Assembly (NCBI GenBank): GCA_026929865.2
Contig: CM049413.1
Location: 16,461,501-16,525,500, forward strand
Origin: Hyperoplus lanceolatus
Lineage: Eukaryota > Chordata > Actinopteri > Uranoscopiformes > Ammodytidae
DNA: 64,000 bases
Direction of reading: 5' to 3'
The position numbers and the translations under genes are program-made. The notes below the pieces were generated by a model, which was not told the DNA's origin, ran no database searches, and saw only the letters and a list, made by a program, of their open reading frames with translations. This document shows, one piece after another, positions 26,027 through 39,281 of this stretch (its first letter is position 1; every line of letters begins with the position of its first letter).

Positions 26027-26269
26027 AATGTAGTGTGGATGCAATGTATGCGTTTCACATGTTTCAACACTTGAGTCATTGCAGGATCAGTGAGTGCTCA
26101 CAGAAATAGTTTTAGGTGTTAAAAGATTGTTCTTCAGTCTTGCCACTTCCTGTTTCCTCTCCTCTGTCTAGCACATTTCCCATGTGTCTTTCCAAACTTT
26201 TCAGATATCTTTAAAAACTCCTGCAATGTTTCTCTTTGATTACCTGCTAAAACAGGCAGCTTGTGTTTT

Positions 26270-26404
<135 letters not shown>

Positions 26405-27116
26405 GAATATGATCTTAAATGGAATGTGAGTTTAGTCCGACGTACTCTATCGGACTAAAATTATATTTAAACATGCATTTCATACAGCTACTGTACTTAA
26501 CTAACCAATGGACCAACAAGACTGTTTGTTTTTTTAGTACATCTCAATAAAGTGTTTTCTAAGTAATGCATAATGCATTCCCTGCGGCACTCGCTCTGAA
26601 ACTCATCTCAGATCAAGGGAGTGATACAATTGCTCTCCAGCCCCCTACTACAAAAGAGGAGGCGTGGACTCTCCCTATTTCCTGATGAATGGAATATGAT
26701 AGAGGAAGTATGTTTTATGTATATGTGTTCAAAGGGCCGCACCTTTACACTCAAGAAGTTATAGCTAAATGTTTAAATATTCACACCCCCATATATTCAT
26801 TCCTTTTCCTCTACAACAATAAATCGTCCTACGTTGTCCAGTGTTTTGATGGATTATAAGATCAGATATATGCAGCTGCCAGGTTTCTGAGTTCATGTCA
26901 GTGCAGAACAGATGATCTAAAGACGGAAAACAAATGTGTAACACAAATGATACACAATGTATACCTACATGCCTCGCAGAAATAGAGCAGTTTGTGTCAC
27001 TAACCATTTTAACCCAGTCACTACATTACCATCAGAGTTGATCTTATAATTTTTGAGTGACGCAAACACGACACTTAACCTTAAAGGTCACATATTATGC
27101 TAAATGCACTTTTTAA

Positions 27117-28759
27117 CCCTTGTGTGGTGTTCATATTGTTGTTACACAGCCAGTGTTCGTGGGTCTGGTGGACCCATTGCATTTTCGGAGGTTTTAATTC
27201 AACATAATCAAACATTTTATTTTAAAATACTCAACAGATGTTTACTTCAAGAAATATAAACAGCATATATGGTTAATATTTGCTATTTACCTTTGTTAGA
27301 TCACATTTATGAATTAAAGTACCACTCGTTTTTTGTCTGTTTTTGCATAAAATGTAATAAAACAAGAAAAACAATTATAAAAAAAGATATGAGGGTTATA
27401 CATTCAACACATTTACAAATGAAGCAGGGTTTTTAATAAATATTGATTTTAATTTATTTGAACTTTATTGGAAATTTAACCCATTCAGGTCAGTTTACAC
27501 TACAAAACTAATGGGCTGGTCCTAGGGCTGGCTGCTGAAGGCTGGTCCTGTTTCTTCATTTTGGAACTACTTTAGATGCTCAATCTCATCCTCTTCTACA
27601 AAGTCACTGTCAGACTCTGACATTTCAGAAATGTGATCCTAACAGTGAGCTCATCACTGCTTTATGCAGATGATGTGGTCCTGATGACATCATCGGTCTG
27701 TGACCTTCAGATCTCACTGGATTGGTTCACAGCCGAATGTGAAGCAGTTGGCATAAGGATCTGCACCTCTAAATCTGAGGCCATGGTACTCAGTAGGAAA
27801 CTGATGGATTGTCTACTCCAGTTATGGAATGAGTCCTTACCCCAAGTGAAGGAGTTCAAGTATCTTGGAGTCTTGTTTGCGAGTGAGGGAACAAAGAAGT
27901 GCTAGCTTGGCCGTAGAATCGGAGCAGTGGGGGCGATATTGCACTCGCTTTACCGCACTGTTGTGATGAAAAGAGAGAGACGATCTTGGTTCCTACTTTC
28001 ACCTATGGTCATGAAGGCTGGGTCATGACCCAGAGAACTAGATTGCGGGTACAAGTGGCCGAAATGGATTTTCTCAGGAGGCTGGCTGGCATCTCCCTTA
28101 GAGATAGGGTGAGAAGCTCAGTCATTCTGAGAGTTTTGGAGTAGAGACGCTACTCCTATGTGTAAAAAGGAGCCTGTTGAGGTGGTTCGGGCATCTGGTA
28201 AGGATGCCCCCAGGGCGCCTCCCTAGGGAGGTGTTTCAGGAGCGTCCAGCTGGAAGGAGGCCTCGGGAAGACCCAGGACTAGGTGGAGAGATTATATCTC
28301 CACCCTGACCTGGGAACACCTCAGGATCCCCCAGTTAGAGCTGGTTCCTGTGGCCCTGGAAGGAGAAGTTTGGGGTCCCCTGCTCAAGCTGCTGGCCCCG
28401 CGACCCGACCCAAAATAAGGTGTTTATGATGAGTAATGATCATGAGAGAGTGAGTGATCCTCACATTCTGAACCCTCTAACTCTACATCATCTTTAAAAG
28501 CTTCTCTCTCTTCTAAAATCTACAATTTCTACACTTTTATTAGCCCTGGGTCTAGTAGACCCGAACATCCTGTATGTAATATAAATGTGTAGGTGAGGTG
28601 TACAGTGTATGTTGATAATTTTTTTTTTTTCTGATCTATGTTCTTCAGGGTAAATGAGCCAAGGCCAATGAGTCTCGGTTTGAAATTATAATTAATAGTA
28701 TACTTTTTCTTTTGATAAAAATTATAATGGGTCCCACAGACCCGAACACCACACAAGGG
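27117..28759 (-). mobile_element. piggyBac-type element nested in the outer MITE
   Basis: The terminal repeats CCCTTGTGTGGTGTTC (left) and GAACACCACACAAGGG (right) are perfect over 16 bp. They are flanked by TTAA at 27113-27116 and 28760-28763. Motifs of the form GGGTCTnGTrGACCC recur near both ends (about 27163-27177 and 28548-28562), next to the terminal GGGTCCCACAGACCC. On the minus strand near 27572-27635 a short frame reads MSESDSDFVEEDEIEHLK, the acidic style of piggyBac transposase N-termini. The catalytic part is absent. A LINE fragment occupies the middle. Confidence 0.85.
27633..28440 (+). mobile_element. RTE-like LINE fragment inside the piggyBac-type element
   Basis: The fragment begins within the reverse transcriptase at LLYADDVVLMTSS. 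The YADD box, two of the catalytic aspartates, is at 27663-27674. It continues to EFKYLGVLFASEGTKKC before a stop at 27903-27905. Recognisable RTE-type sequence continues beyond in shifted frames: TYGHEGWVMTQRTRLRVQVA, then FLRRLAGISLRDRVRS, and a tail rich in CGACCCGACCC. The endonuclease and most of the RT are missing (5' truncation), and several frame breaks and stops lie downstream. Best described as an RTE/Rex3-group relic. Confidence 0.85.
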
Positions 28760-29974
28760 TTAAATGTGTTCTAACATATCCATGGGTCCACGGTGTACCT
28801 AGAGACTGCCAAAATATTTAAAAAAATAACAATCTCTCCTTTTCTCACTCTCCCCCTTTCTGAAACCCCCACCCCTCCCCCCCAATATACTCCAGTCAGA
28901 ATTCTCCTCGTTTCTGACCTCAAAAACTGGAAAGCCAGAAGCTTCCACTGTGCAGCCCACACCCCTATTTCTTATTGGTCCATGGCCCTGACAGACAGAG
29001 GACGAGGCGTATCTGGCTTCGCTTCCGGACAGGGGGCGGGGGGAGCTCAAAGATTGTATATTTACGAGGGGAGCTGCAGCTCTTTTTAAAAAATAGGCCA
29101 TTGTGAGATTAGCTGAACATCAGCATAGTACAATAAATTATCTGAAAGTTTTTTTCAGCAAACAATTAAAGAAAAACGTATCAGGGACCACTAAGACCAT
29201 ATAATATGGTGTATAATAGAACCGAAAAGTGTATAATATGGGAGCTTTAACCTCCTGACTAAACAACAAAATAACAAACAAACTCACTAGCTCGTATGCA
29301 TCTTGTATGGGAGGGTGTTATTTGTACAAGTAGTGGCGGCTGGTATTACATCTACGGTGCCCATCATCTCTACCATTGTGTCCTTTAACGATTGCTATTG
29401 TTTCAGGTGTTACGTTGTTGCACATTTGTTACTTTACTTGGCTACAATAGAGAAGAACAAAACAACAGATTGATGAACTGCCAAAGTTTTAAAGATAGAA
29501 ATGACTCCTGCATTGCTAAGACATTTCTTTCTCCAACTATTAATTGTGTGAAGCTATAATTGAAATAATGCAAGGTGTTGTCCCGGGGAAACACTGGCAT
29601 GTACAAGTATGTTTTGCCTCTTCATCTCTTGACTAATATCTCCAGGCCATCTCTGTCCTTGCTGTAAGTAGAGAAGAGATAGCCTGCCAATCAATTTAGC
29701 TGTCTAATGGAGAGGGATGAAGAGAGAAGGAAAGATGAGAGAAGGAGGGAGGAGAGGGTGAGAGAGCAGTCGCGATAAATCTGCAGGATTACGTTATTGT
29801 CTCTTTTGTGAATGACGGTAGAGAAAGAGTAAAAGAGGGAGATGGCTTTGGTGGTCTCAGTAATATTGACATCAGGGGATCCTTTTCAAGGGTGTATAAC
29901 CCATTATAGTCCCCCCCCCTCCACCACAAGCTTCTTTTTTAGACTTCAGTCATTGGCACGCCAGCAATAATAAT

Positions 29975-30025
29975 AATATGGACTCCAATGCAGCACTGCA
30001 GCACTGCAGCATGGGAGTCCATATT
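29975..30025. repeat. Imperfect palindrome able to form a hairpin
   Basis: The 12-nt arms AATATGGACTCC (29975-29986) and GGAGTCCATATT (30014-30025) are exact reverse complements. Between them is a 27-nt segment made of repeated GCAGCACT units that is itself nearly self-complementary. There is no evidence of transcription. Confidence 0.8.
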
Positions 30026-30697
30026 GCCTAATATCTGTAATGAGACCCTGTGGTTGAGGGGTAAAATGATTCTGGTACTGATGCATACAGACAGATTTAC
30101 ACATGGTCAAATACATGAGAGCCAAAGCAATAATGGATTCATGAAACTGATATCGATAAAACAATTTAATAATCCATGATGCAAAATATAGATGGAATGA
30201 GACTATTCACAGATGAAATATAGATGTGTTTCCGGTCTATGGTGGACAAACTATACAATGGCCACACTTAATCTAAATTACCTCAAACATTCTTGCCAAC
30301 CTTAACTGCAATGACAATACATCAGTGATTACCCAATATTGGCCTAGAAATGTGTAAAACAGGACGTGTAAGCATGATATCATGATAAGGGGTATTTACA
30401 ACCCTACTTAACACCCACGGACACACAGAAAAGCAGAGGAAGGTTGGGGGTAAAAAATAGAGCGAGAAGATATTATTATACAAAGTATTTGGTTTTATTC
30501 TGGCGTGCTTAAACTCTTGACAAGCAATCAGCGTGTTTTCCATCGCATGAAAACAAGATCCTGCATTCCTTGGAGACTGGTAAAAAAAACAGAGGAGGAA
30601 CAAAAATGAGACAGGGAGAAAACATTGCTCATGAAGCCATCTGGGTGTTCCCAGCATCATCCTCTCATTTTAGCACAGAGGCTGTGTTCTTCTGTTC

Positions 30698-30700
<3 letters not shown>

Positions 30701-30750
<50 letters not shown>
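30701..30750. repeat. (CT)n microsatellite
   Basis: 25 CT units. Confidence 0.97.
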
Positions 30751-30754
<4 letters not shown>

Positions 30755-32829
30755 GCCGTGTCTGTTCTGTGTACCCATGCTTTATTTATCGTTGCCTTCA
30801 TTAAGAATTTAATTGAGAAGCAAGGGGAAGAGTCACATAATGACAAAATGGGGGCCGATAGAGTCCCATAAGTATGGACCGTAAAATGTTTCTCCGGCAC
30901 ATGGCTTATATGGTTATAGAGAGAGAGAAAAGCTAGATGCCTGCCAATTTAAAGATAGTAATTTGCAATTGCTGGCTGTCTCCAGTGAAATGTTTGCCCA
31001 CTCACAACATGAATCGCCCTGTGTGTGGGCTTCCCTCTGCAATGCCCACACATGACCTATTATAGAATGAATATTAGACTGTGTGATTTGTCAAATATTT
31101 TAACACTCAACTGAGCATCAGTGAACATGTACCTTCCTCCTCGGGTCAAAGATGGGCTACAGATCTTTTCAGTAGGCAATTTACTTGCAGCTCTCCCCCA
31201 TTTTCTTTTCTCAGGCTAGAAGATAAAACACTGTGTTAAAAGCAAGGACATGCCATATATGTGATTATGTAAATATGTGTGGTTGTGCATGTGTACACAC
31301 TTGCAATCGTTGTTTTTGAAAGTCCTGAGAGTTGGCTGCCTACCTTATGCCAAATCATTTTAAAAAGAAACACTCAACTTCTTCACCGGTTCACAAAGAA
31401 TAAACAAATGCCATAAAACATTTTAGTTTGTGGGCTTTAGCAAAGACTAAGCTGTTGCCTTTAAACTTCCTACTAACCTGTCAGACACAAAACATTATTT
31501 TAAAGCTGACCATAACTGCAATATTTTACGAGGAAACCTTTTTATGGCCACCTTTAAAAGTCTACAGATGCTATCGGATACGGAACAGATTTTGGTAGTA
31601 GTATCCCTTTAATTCCAAATAGGAGGCCACCAACAGTTTTTTGCAGTGTGCGTGTGTGTGCACTGCAACCTGGCCAAGTAAGCAGAGAAAAATACTAGCT
31701 CATGCAATGTAATCCCCTGCTTCCCTGAAGGAATCAGTGTATAGAGGGATGGATGGAGAGGAGAGGAAGGGAGGGAGTGCAGAAAAAGAACAATAATGGT
31801 CTCTACAGTTCAGCATCTGCTCATTAATCATTCATAGGCAGCCAAGTGGGAGCAGCAGGGAGCACAGTGAGATTTCAGGTTACGGTATCAAATCTCAATT
31901 TATAAATAGAATAGTTATGGAGCTAGGCAGCAGAATACCATCACTCATCACCGCTCCTCCCACCTTCCCTTGAGTATTCACTGTTTTTGCTGTACCTGTA
32001 TAACGTTTGTAGCATGCAATGACTGTGTTACTATATGAGCAAGAAAAACAAGTTTAGTTTTTTACTACAACTTTTATATATCTGCTGTTGGTCATTTCTC
32101 ACCATAGATTTGCAGCCTAACTGAGCGTCACATCCTCTCCTCTCATTTCAACTCCAATCTTGTCAATATCCGGCGTGCACTCGGGCATACCTAGATCGAT
32201 AAAAGAATGCTTTCTCCGATCCAGTTTGTTGATAGCCATGCTTCACTGCCACAGTGACAGCGAGTGGACTGTTGGCCATATGAAGAATGGCAGAGTCCTG
32301 TGAGCCCGTCTCATAGCAGAGGGGATGAGAAAGGGCTGTTTCATGTTTGCTGCCTCCTCACTCCAAGAGACACAGTGGTGACAGGTGACACCTCCTATTG
32401 ATTTATGGTCCATGGAACGGCCCATCTAACAAAACAAGCACATTTGACTACTACTACTACAACAAGTGGTCCCTTCTGAATTCTTTGTAGAGGTAATATG
32501 GGGCTGGAGAAGGTGAATGCTTCCAGTAACAACAACAATGAACAGTACATGGCTACTTAGATCATCCCAGGGTCTTAGAATAGAGTCCACAAGCTTACTC
32601 CACTATGCAGCCTGTAGTGTGTCAGTGATGTAGCTTTAAGTGGTCAGCTAGAGGGAAGAGCCTAAGCATCATAATCTGAGCTCAAACTCCTTTAAAGCAT
32701 TCACAAGTAAAATGAGCAACCATCAGCCTATCAGTGATTAACTGGAGCCTGAACCCTTCAGCTTGAGCTTCATAACTTGGATTTTGTATTATTGTGATTT
32801 GGATAGATGACTTTTAACTTTTTGGCTTG

Positions 32830-33670
32830 AATAAGGGCCACAGACAGTTTGTCAGACGACCCCCAAACACTGAATTCAAGCCACGGTACACTTTGAAGAC
32901 AGTGAAGCATGGTGGCACAGACATCATGTTATGGGGATGTTTCTCATACTATGGTGTCGGGTCTATTTATCGCATACCATGGATCATGGATCAGTTTGGT
33001 TACATTTAAATACTTGAAGAGGTCATGTTGCCTTGTGCTGAAGAGGAAATGCCCTTGAAATGGGTGTTCCAACAAGTCAACGACCCCAAACACACCAGTA
33101 AGCGAACAAGATCTTTGTTCCAGACCAACAAGATTAACGTTATGGAGTGGCCAGCCCAATCCCTGGACCTTAATCCAATAGAAAACCTATGTGGTGACAT
33201 CAAAAATGCTGTTTTTGAGGCAAAACCAAGAAATGCAGAGGAATTGTGTAATGTAGTCCAATCGTCCTGGGCTGAAACACCTGTTCACAGGTGCCATAAG
33301 AAGGTCGACTCCCTGCAACACAGATGCTCAGAAACAGAGGTTATACAACTAAATATTAGTTCAGTGATTCATAGGAAAGCTAAATCTTCGTGCATTTTTC
33401 AGTTGATACAGTAAATGTTTGAGTTGTAAAGAAAAATGCAGACACTGCTATTTTTTTAACAGTCTAATATTCCTTTTTATTCACTTTCTGTAAAGATGAA
33501 GAAACATTTGACAAAAGTTTCTTAATTTTCTTCAGTTTCTTCATATTTGGATTTGGAATAGAATGTGCAATGTCCCCAATGCATTTGCGTGTTTGGAAAT
33601 AAAAGCTATGATAAGGATTTTGATCTTGCCTCACTTTTTAAACACACTGCTATTATTTTGAACACAACTG
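32830..33670 (+). mobile_element. Tc1 transposon, 3' part only (TIR CAGTTGTGTTC family)
   Basis: The right terminus reads TATTATTTTGAACACAACTG followed by TA. A transposase catalytic half reads GHRQFVRRPPNTEFKPRYTL onward, then MLWGCFSYYGVG, QQVNDPKHTSK and SLDLNPIENLCGDIK. In active relatives the second catalytic aspartate is in QQDND; here it is valine (QQVND). The glutamate of NPIEN is kept. A TAA interrupts the frame after GYI (near 33008). The left inverted repeat and the DNA-binding domains are absent, so it is dead. It is a different Tc1 family from the copies at 1905 and 47889. Confidence 0.9.
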
Positions 33671-34527
33671 TACATGCATGGTGGATGAAATACCTGTGGC
33701 GAGTAAATGAAAGCCTCCGCCTCGCACACAGCTGTGACTCAGCTAGAGTGGGTGCGTGTATGTCGCAATGATCGTGCAGGGAAATCCAAGCTTTGAACAC
33801 AGTGCAGGTAGGGTTGAATGCTTGCACAGATCAGGTTTAGTTGCAATGTGCAAGGGCAATGAAGTGCTCAGTAAAAGGCCAGTCTTAACATCAACCCTTG
33901 TCAGGCAAGTTGAAATGCATGTTAGGATGCAGGTACAGGAAGAGCATGTGGGAGTGCAAATTATTTGTTATTGCAGGACCAATACTGATATCAAATGTTA
34001 TGGTAATATATCATTTGTATCCCATTATGCTTGTTATCAGACCATTCAAGTTCATCCTCATATTATTTAGTCTGCAGTCGGTCCAGAATGGTGCTTAATA
34101 ATAATGTCAGTGAAGCCAGATACAGAAAGAGGGAAGGCATAAGTGCTGAGGATGACGGTAGTATGAGAGTAGCGGATCAAAGGTCTAAACGATTGACCTG
34201 AGAGAAGAGTGATGTGGTGGGGGTGTTGTGCAAGGCCAACAAGCATAAACAGAACATCACTCAGTCCCTGTGTATGGGTGGGTGTGTACATGTTGGCATT
34301 AGCTATAACATGATTGACATGTTAGAGCAGGGGCTTCAGCAGACCATAAGCTATTAGAGAGAAGGCGACTGTCACATCACTCACCTGTTTAGAGGTCAGT
34401 TTAGTGGGCTAAGTATGTGATGATCTGCAGTATATACTGTATAGTGTCAGCCTATCATTTGCACAAACCAAGAGGGCTTTCACAGTTGTTTTGACATTGA
34501 AATAAGGTGCACCCACAGAGAGGCGAG

Positions 34528-34800
34528 CCAAATTTATTTATACAGCACACTAGGCCATTCAAAGTGCTTCACAGGGGCAAGATTAAAATACATCAAGTAT
34601 AGAATACACATTAGAAAAGCGAATGAGAAATAAAACATTTTAATAAAGGTTAAAAGGGAAACCCGAAAAGTCTTCAGAATTGATTTAAAGGAGCTGAGAG
34701 TTGCAGCAGACTTCAAGTTTTCTGGGAGTTTGTTCCAGATATTTGGTGCTTAGAAACTGAAAGTTGCAGAGGGGTTTATGTGCCTACAATGGCGGAGCAG
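34528..34800. repeat. Interspersed repeat (TTTATTTATACAGCAC...CAAAGTGCTTCACAG type)
   Basis: This resembles a widespread fish retroposon 3' region. A diverged relative is at about 58460-58790, with similar order: TATTTATA, CAAAGTGCT, then a block describing GATTTAAA and TTGTTCCA. The family name is unknown to me. Confidence 0.5.
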
Positions 34801-37675
34801 GAAAAAATACTTCCCAATGTCTGTATTGATGGTTTGTATCTTGTTTTATCACACTAACAGATCTGAGATGATGCTAGATAACTTGCTGCTTGAGGACCGC
34901 AGTGCATTAATGTGGTGACGTAGGGACGAGGGAAGAGACTGTTATCTGCAGTCACTGACAGGAGGTTAGCTAAAAGAACCAGTTCGCTCACAGCACCTTT
35001 TAATAACTGAGGTTTTCTTCACCTTGCTTTGATGTTTGGTTACACTTTTTTGAGAGGCAAATGATGAAATTATGTTCTACAGAATGACTTGAGCAACCAC
35101 GTGATTGCTACCAAAGAAGACGGTACACGAAGACAAAAGCTATTAATTGTTTTAACATAATAGTTATATGAATAATAATTATATTATTATAAAAATCAGT
35201 GAATATGTTACCTTAACGGTAACATATTAGAGATATTTCTTAGTTCCATTATTAGTATTAGAATCAGTATTCAGTATTATGGATAATTGAATTTCTCATT
35301 GTGTTGTGGCACACAAACAATGATCACTGTAATGGGGGTCAAAAGTCCTCAATTACTACTCTGGCTTATTCCCATGTCTGTGCTCATATGGTCTGTTTAC
35401 CAGACCCCCCCCCCCCCCACCGCTATCAGTTTCCACTTCCTGACCTCCAGCATCTGCGCAGACGGCCAGTACACACACTGCACTTGGACACACATGCAGA
35501 CGGACACACGTGCAGCAGAGGCACACACATGGCTAATGGGTTTTATCTCAAATTGCTCCGAGCCATTTGGAAAAATGAAAAACCAATACCTTGTTAAATC
35601 GATTGTGAGGCCCACCGTCAAGTGTGCTTTCATGGATGCAGGTGCATGTTGGCGTTTCTTTTTCCAGTAAAAGGTGGATCCTTCTTTCACATACTGCCTA
35701 TATATTTTTTTTTGTTATATTGGTGCTTCACATTGGATTAGATTATTTTCTTCTTATGAGGACCTGAAGCCACTTTGTTTTCTTTGTGCTGCTATAAGAG
35801 CACCTGATCTCTCTCCATGTGGAAATATGTTCTCCATTACTCTTGTCAGCGCAGAGCTAAATTGCAGTGGAGCAGATTCACTCCCTCTACATTTAACTCC
35901 CAACTATAAAGTGAGATGACTTGCAGTGCTCTGCCTCACATCAATTTCCACAATTGGAGAGATTAGCTTGTGTATTCTCTTTATAACAATACATGCTTCA
36001 CTTAGCCATATGATGATCTGGTATATGATTTGTAACTATTGATACACACTGTATGTGTGCATTCTCTGCTTATACTGCAGCCCGCACACACCAACTTGTA
36101 TGGTGCTGCATGAGATCGATAATCAGATGTACACATAGCACTTGATGACTTGTTCATTATTCCTATCTCATCTTTCTTCTTGCCCTTTTTCAGATTGTAT
36201 GTTTGATTGTATCCCTCCATTGTGTCTCCATGTTTTATCACCACTGGGTCTCCCATTGGCCACCCATCTATTTACATTCATCATCTCTGTCTCCATCTTG
36301 GTGCTAATGAGTTCTGGATGTGGTCGGTATGGGGGTCCAAAGCCTTCTGCCTTGCTGCCACCTCTCCAGCTGGGTGCTCCCATGGTGCACCAAATGCCTC
36401 CCATGAATATTGAATAAAGCCCAGGACCCCCCCCCCCCCCAGTGCTTCCTGATCAACAAGCCCTACCATTACCTAGCTATTACTCTGCAAGGGGTCTCTC
36501 CAGGCTTTGTTAGGATGGATGGACTTTGAATCTGATGTGTTGTGGGTGAAGGTAGTAGAATTAATGGGCATGGCCACCCCATGTATTGAGTGTTTGGAGA
36601 TGTTTTTATACTATCCTTTGCTCTTAACAAAAACTTTCTTCTCAGTTCTATAACTTGCAGACGTTGCCTCCAATGTACCAAGATAGTTATTAAGTCGTAA
36701 ATAAGATCTGACACTATAACAGTTGGACTGCATTTGTATGAAATTCGTAGTGGCCTCAGATTGCCCCTTCGAAAATATCTGCCCTATGGGTGAGTGGCAT
36801 TATTGGAAATTAGTAGAAATGATTTTCATAGAACCTGAGTATTTTGTCTCCTTCGTGTTGCCTTCTTCAGTGATATGTTGAATTGACTTACTGTTGACTA
36901 GCTCTCCTGGCAAGTTTCCCACTGGATGCAACACAGTTGTTAGTGTGGATGATTCACATGTTTTTTTTGGTTGACTTTTGTGTTACCTGCTAATAACGTT
37001 TTATTGATACACCAATAATGTTTTCTGCATCACACACACATTGTTTCTATTAAATATCTAACATCTACACATTTTGAAAATCTGTACTTAAGTTAGTAAG
37101 GAAATGTAATTATATCCACAACTTCAGTTTGTCCTTTTTTTCCGGGGTTGTTTAGAATACATAACTGAGAAATGTATAAATTATTTAACAACTTTGGTAT
37201 AATAAACATGAGAGCCGTGAGCACAGCACTGTGAGTTACCTGATATTTACCTAGCATTACTTTTTTTTGTCCAGCCTCTCCATGATAGCCACTTCATTAT
37301 TCAAAGGCCAACCACACAATTAGCACCAGCACAACCTTTTGCGAAGCAGTCTCGCTAGGACCAATCAATGCTATAGGATGCGTCAATGTGATTAGACACA
37401 CTCTGACATCTTCCTCATTCCTTCCCCCAAACTGCTTGTGGTATAATAGGTTGAAAGGAGTATTGCCTTCAATTAATGCATCATTGATTTCCACTCCCAT
37501 GCCAAATCAGGCAGGTTTATTGCATAGGATAGGCTACAAACAAATAGACATTTTGCAATGGATGCTTTTAATAAAGGCTTGAACAACTATATCTATCAAC
37601 AGTCTTCTGCAGCAGTGTTATAACATGGACAGAAAGAAAATCATTTACATCTCAGGCACTGACTCGCTACATAGT

Positions 37676-37983
37676 GGGGCGGCAGTGGCGAAGTGGGTAG
37701 GGAGTTCGCCTCTGGTGTGCAGGGTCGGAGGTTCGATCCCCCGTCTCCCCGCCACATGTCAAAGTGTCCCTGGGCAAGACACTGAACCCCGAATTGCTCC
37801 CGATAGTTAGCTTAGTTAGCTTAGCACCCTAGTGCTAAGCCTACCCTGTGTGGTAGCTGCTGCTATCGGTGTATGAATGTGTGTGTGACTGGGTGAATGT
37901 GTACAAAAAACAATGTAAAGCGCTTTGGGTCTGTGATAAACGGAGATATAGCGCTATACAAGTCCATTTACCATTACCATTAC
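37676..37983 (+). mobile_element. tRNA-derived SINE
   Basis: The A box TGGCGAAGTGG (37686-37696) and B box GGTTCGATCCC (37730-37740) are both textbook matches at tRNA spacing. The body includes GGGCAAGACACTGAACCCC and a tail GTAAAGCGCTTTGGGT ... AGCGCTATACAAGTCCA that ends in TTACCA repeats. It cannot be a tRNA gene because the body continues some 250 bp. Its promoter boxes look better preserved than those of the SINE at 14856. Confidence 0.9.
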
Positions 37984-38866
37984 ATTTTACTCCTGCAATG
38001 AGCACAAACAACCAATTACGCAAACTGCAGTTATAGCTTCTATCAAATGGAATGTAAATAATATGCTTAACAAGTGAGGCAAATATTCTAACTAGGCAAT
38101 AGTCATAATCCTGCTAGGTTACATTCCTACACTGTCTCACTACCAGATTCTAACCTGCCCCTCGGGCATGTCAGCATGTTCGGTGCGGCACAGCTGCCTG
38201 TAAGCCTGCTCTAGAGGGACGCCGGGACGCAAGCCACACACATTGAGCAGAAAGAAGACAGTGAAAATGATGTGTTTGACATCATTCAAGTCACAATACC
38301 TGGCAAAGACATACACATTTTTAAACATATGAAACCCCAATAATTTGGTGATTTTCTCTCTTGATAAGGAATGATGAATGTTTTTATTTTATTTTAAATT
38401 TTTAGCCCCCTGTATAGCCCCCTGGAGATAGGGCTGGCAGTTTCAGCACGTGTAATAAATGACGTGTTCAGTGTGAACTGTGACTGACTACGAAAAGACA
38501 GCAAAGCGTTTTATATTCACTTATTATAGCGACGGTGTATGGAATGTCAGTAATTCACCTCAAGTCTTCACCGAAGGGGTCTGTCAGATAGGCATATTAT
38601 GGGAGCCTCTGTGAACTTGCGGTGAGATGAGAGGGAGAAGCTGCCCAGAGCCCATTGCCACACTTTTGATTACTGTCGCGCAGTATGCGTGTTTCAGAGA
38701 GACGTCATGTGTGTCAATGGATGGCCACATGTAAAATGTGACACTGGTAAACCATCTTTGGGCTGGCCCTCTTTAAAACCCTCTTACATAAGCCGATACT
38801 CTCAGATGACATCATAGAAGTATTTTTGGCTTTTCCTTTGAATGAGGGCTGTTCAGAGTTCGATAA

Positions 38867-39281
38867 AGGGCTTTCATGTACTCTGCTCCCTCCGCCTGGA
38901 ACACTATACAAAAAACACTCAAATTACAGGAACTCATCACCATGAATGATTTTAAAACTCGATTTACATGTTTCTTAATGGTGAATTTTGGAGTGTGTAA
39001 ATGTTTCACTGTGTAGTATTTTATAATTTCCTCAAAATTGTTTTTCTTCACCCATTGGAATGTATTTGTCTCTGTCTTCTCATGTCTGTGCTTTTTTCTT
39101 ATGTTCTCATGTCTGTGCTTTCGTCTCTGTTTTCTCATGTCTGCTTTCTTTTTATGTTTGTCTTGTATTTGATTCATTTTAGCTGCTGCCATTTTGGCCA
39201 GGCCTTGCTCGAAAAAGAGGTAATTTGACCTCAAGCAATTTGCCTGGTAAAATAAAGGTTAAATAAAATAAAATAAAAAAA
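38867..39281 (+). mobile_element. L2-like LINE 3' end
   Basis: A 49-codon frame (38867-39016, stop TAG) reads RAFMYSAPSAWNTIQKTLKL, then QELITMNDFKTRF. This is the YxAPxxWNxLQxxLKLxxLIxxxxFK pattern of the C-terminus of fish L2-like LINE proteins. The 3' UTR has a CT-rich imperfect tandem stretch (39065-39150) and ends GTAAAATAAAGGTTAAATAA with further A-rich repeats. The copy is strongly 5'-truncated. Its terminal 100 bp resemble the tail of the SINE at 14856-15110. Confidence 0.8.

Larger units (their letters stand above)
27085..29246. mobile_element. Outer TTAA-flanked MITE (AGGTCACATATTATGC family) carrying two nested insertions
   Basis: The termini AGGTCACATATTATGC (left) and GTATAATATGGGAGCT (right) are imperfect inverted repeats. 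Both are bounded by TTAA (27081-27084, 29247-29250), the target of piggyBac- and Kolobok-type transposases. Its own sequence is 27085-27112 plus 28764-29246; the rest is the inner element. The interior blocks on the right (CCACTGTGCAGCCCACACCCC and neighbours) carry no reading frame of interest. Confidence 0.8.

Noticed and set aside
35287-35690. Overlapping open frames on both strands of about 100-127 codons
   Set aside because: Mutually overlapping, low-complexity around a poly-C run, with no domain seen.
37686-37740. Perfect tRNA A and B boxes
   Set aside because: They belong to a SINE with a long non-tRNA body and retroposon tail, not to a tRNA gene.
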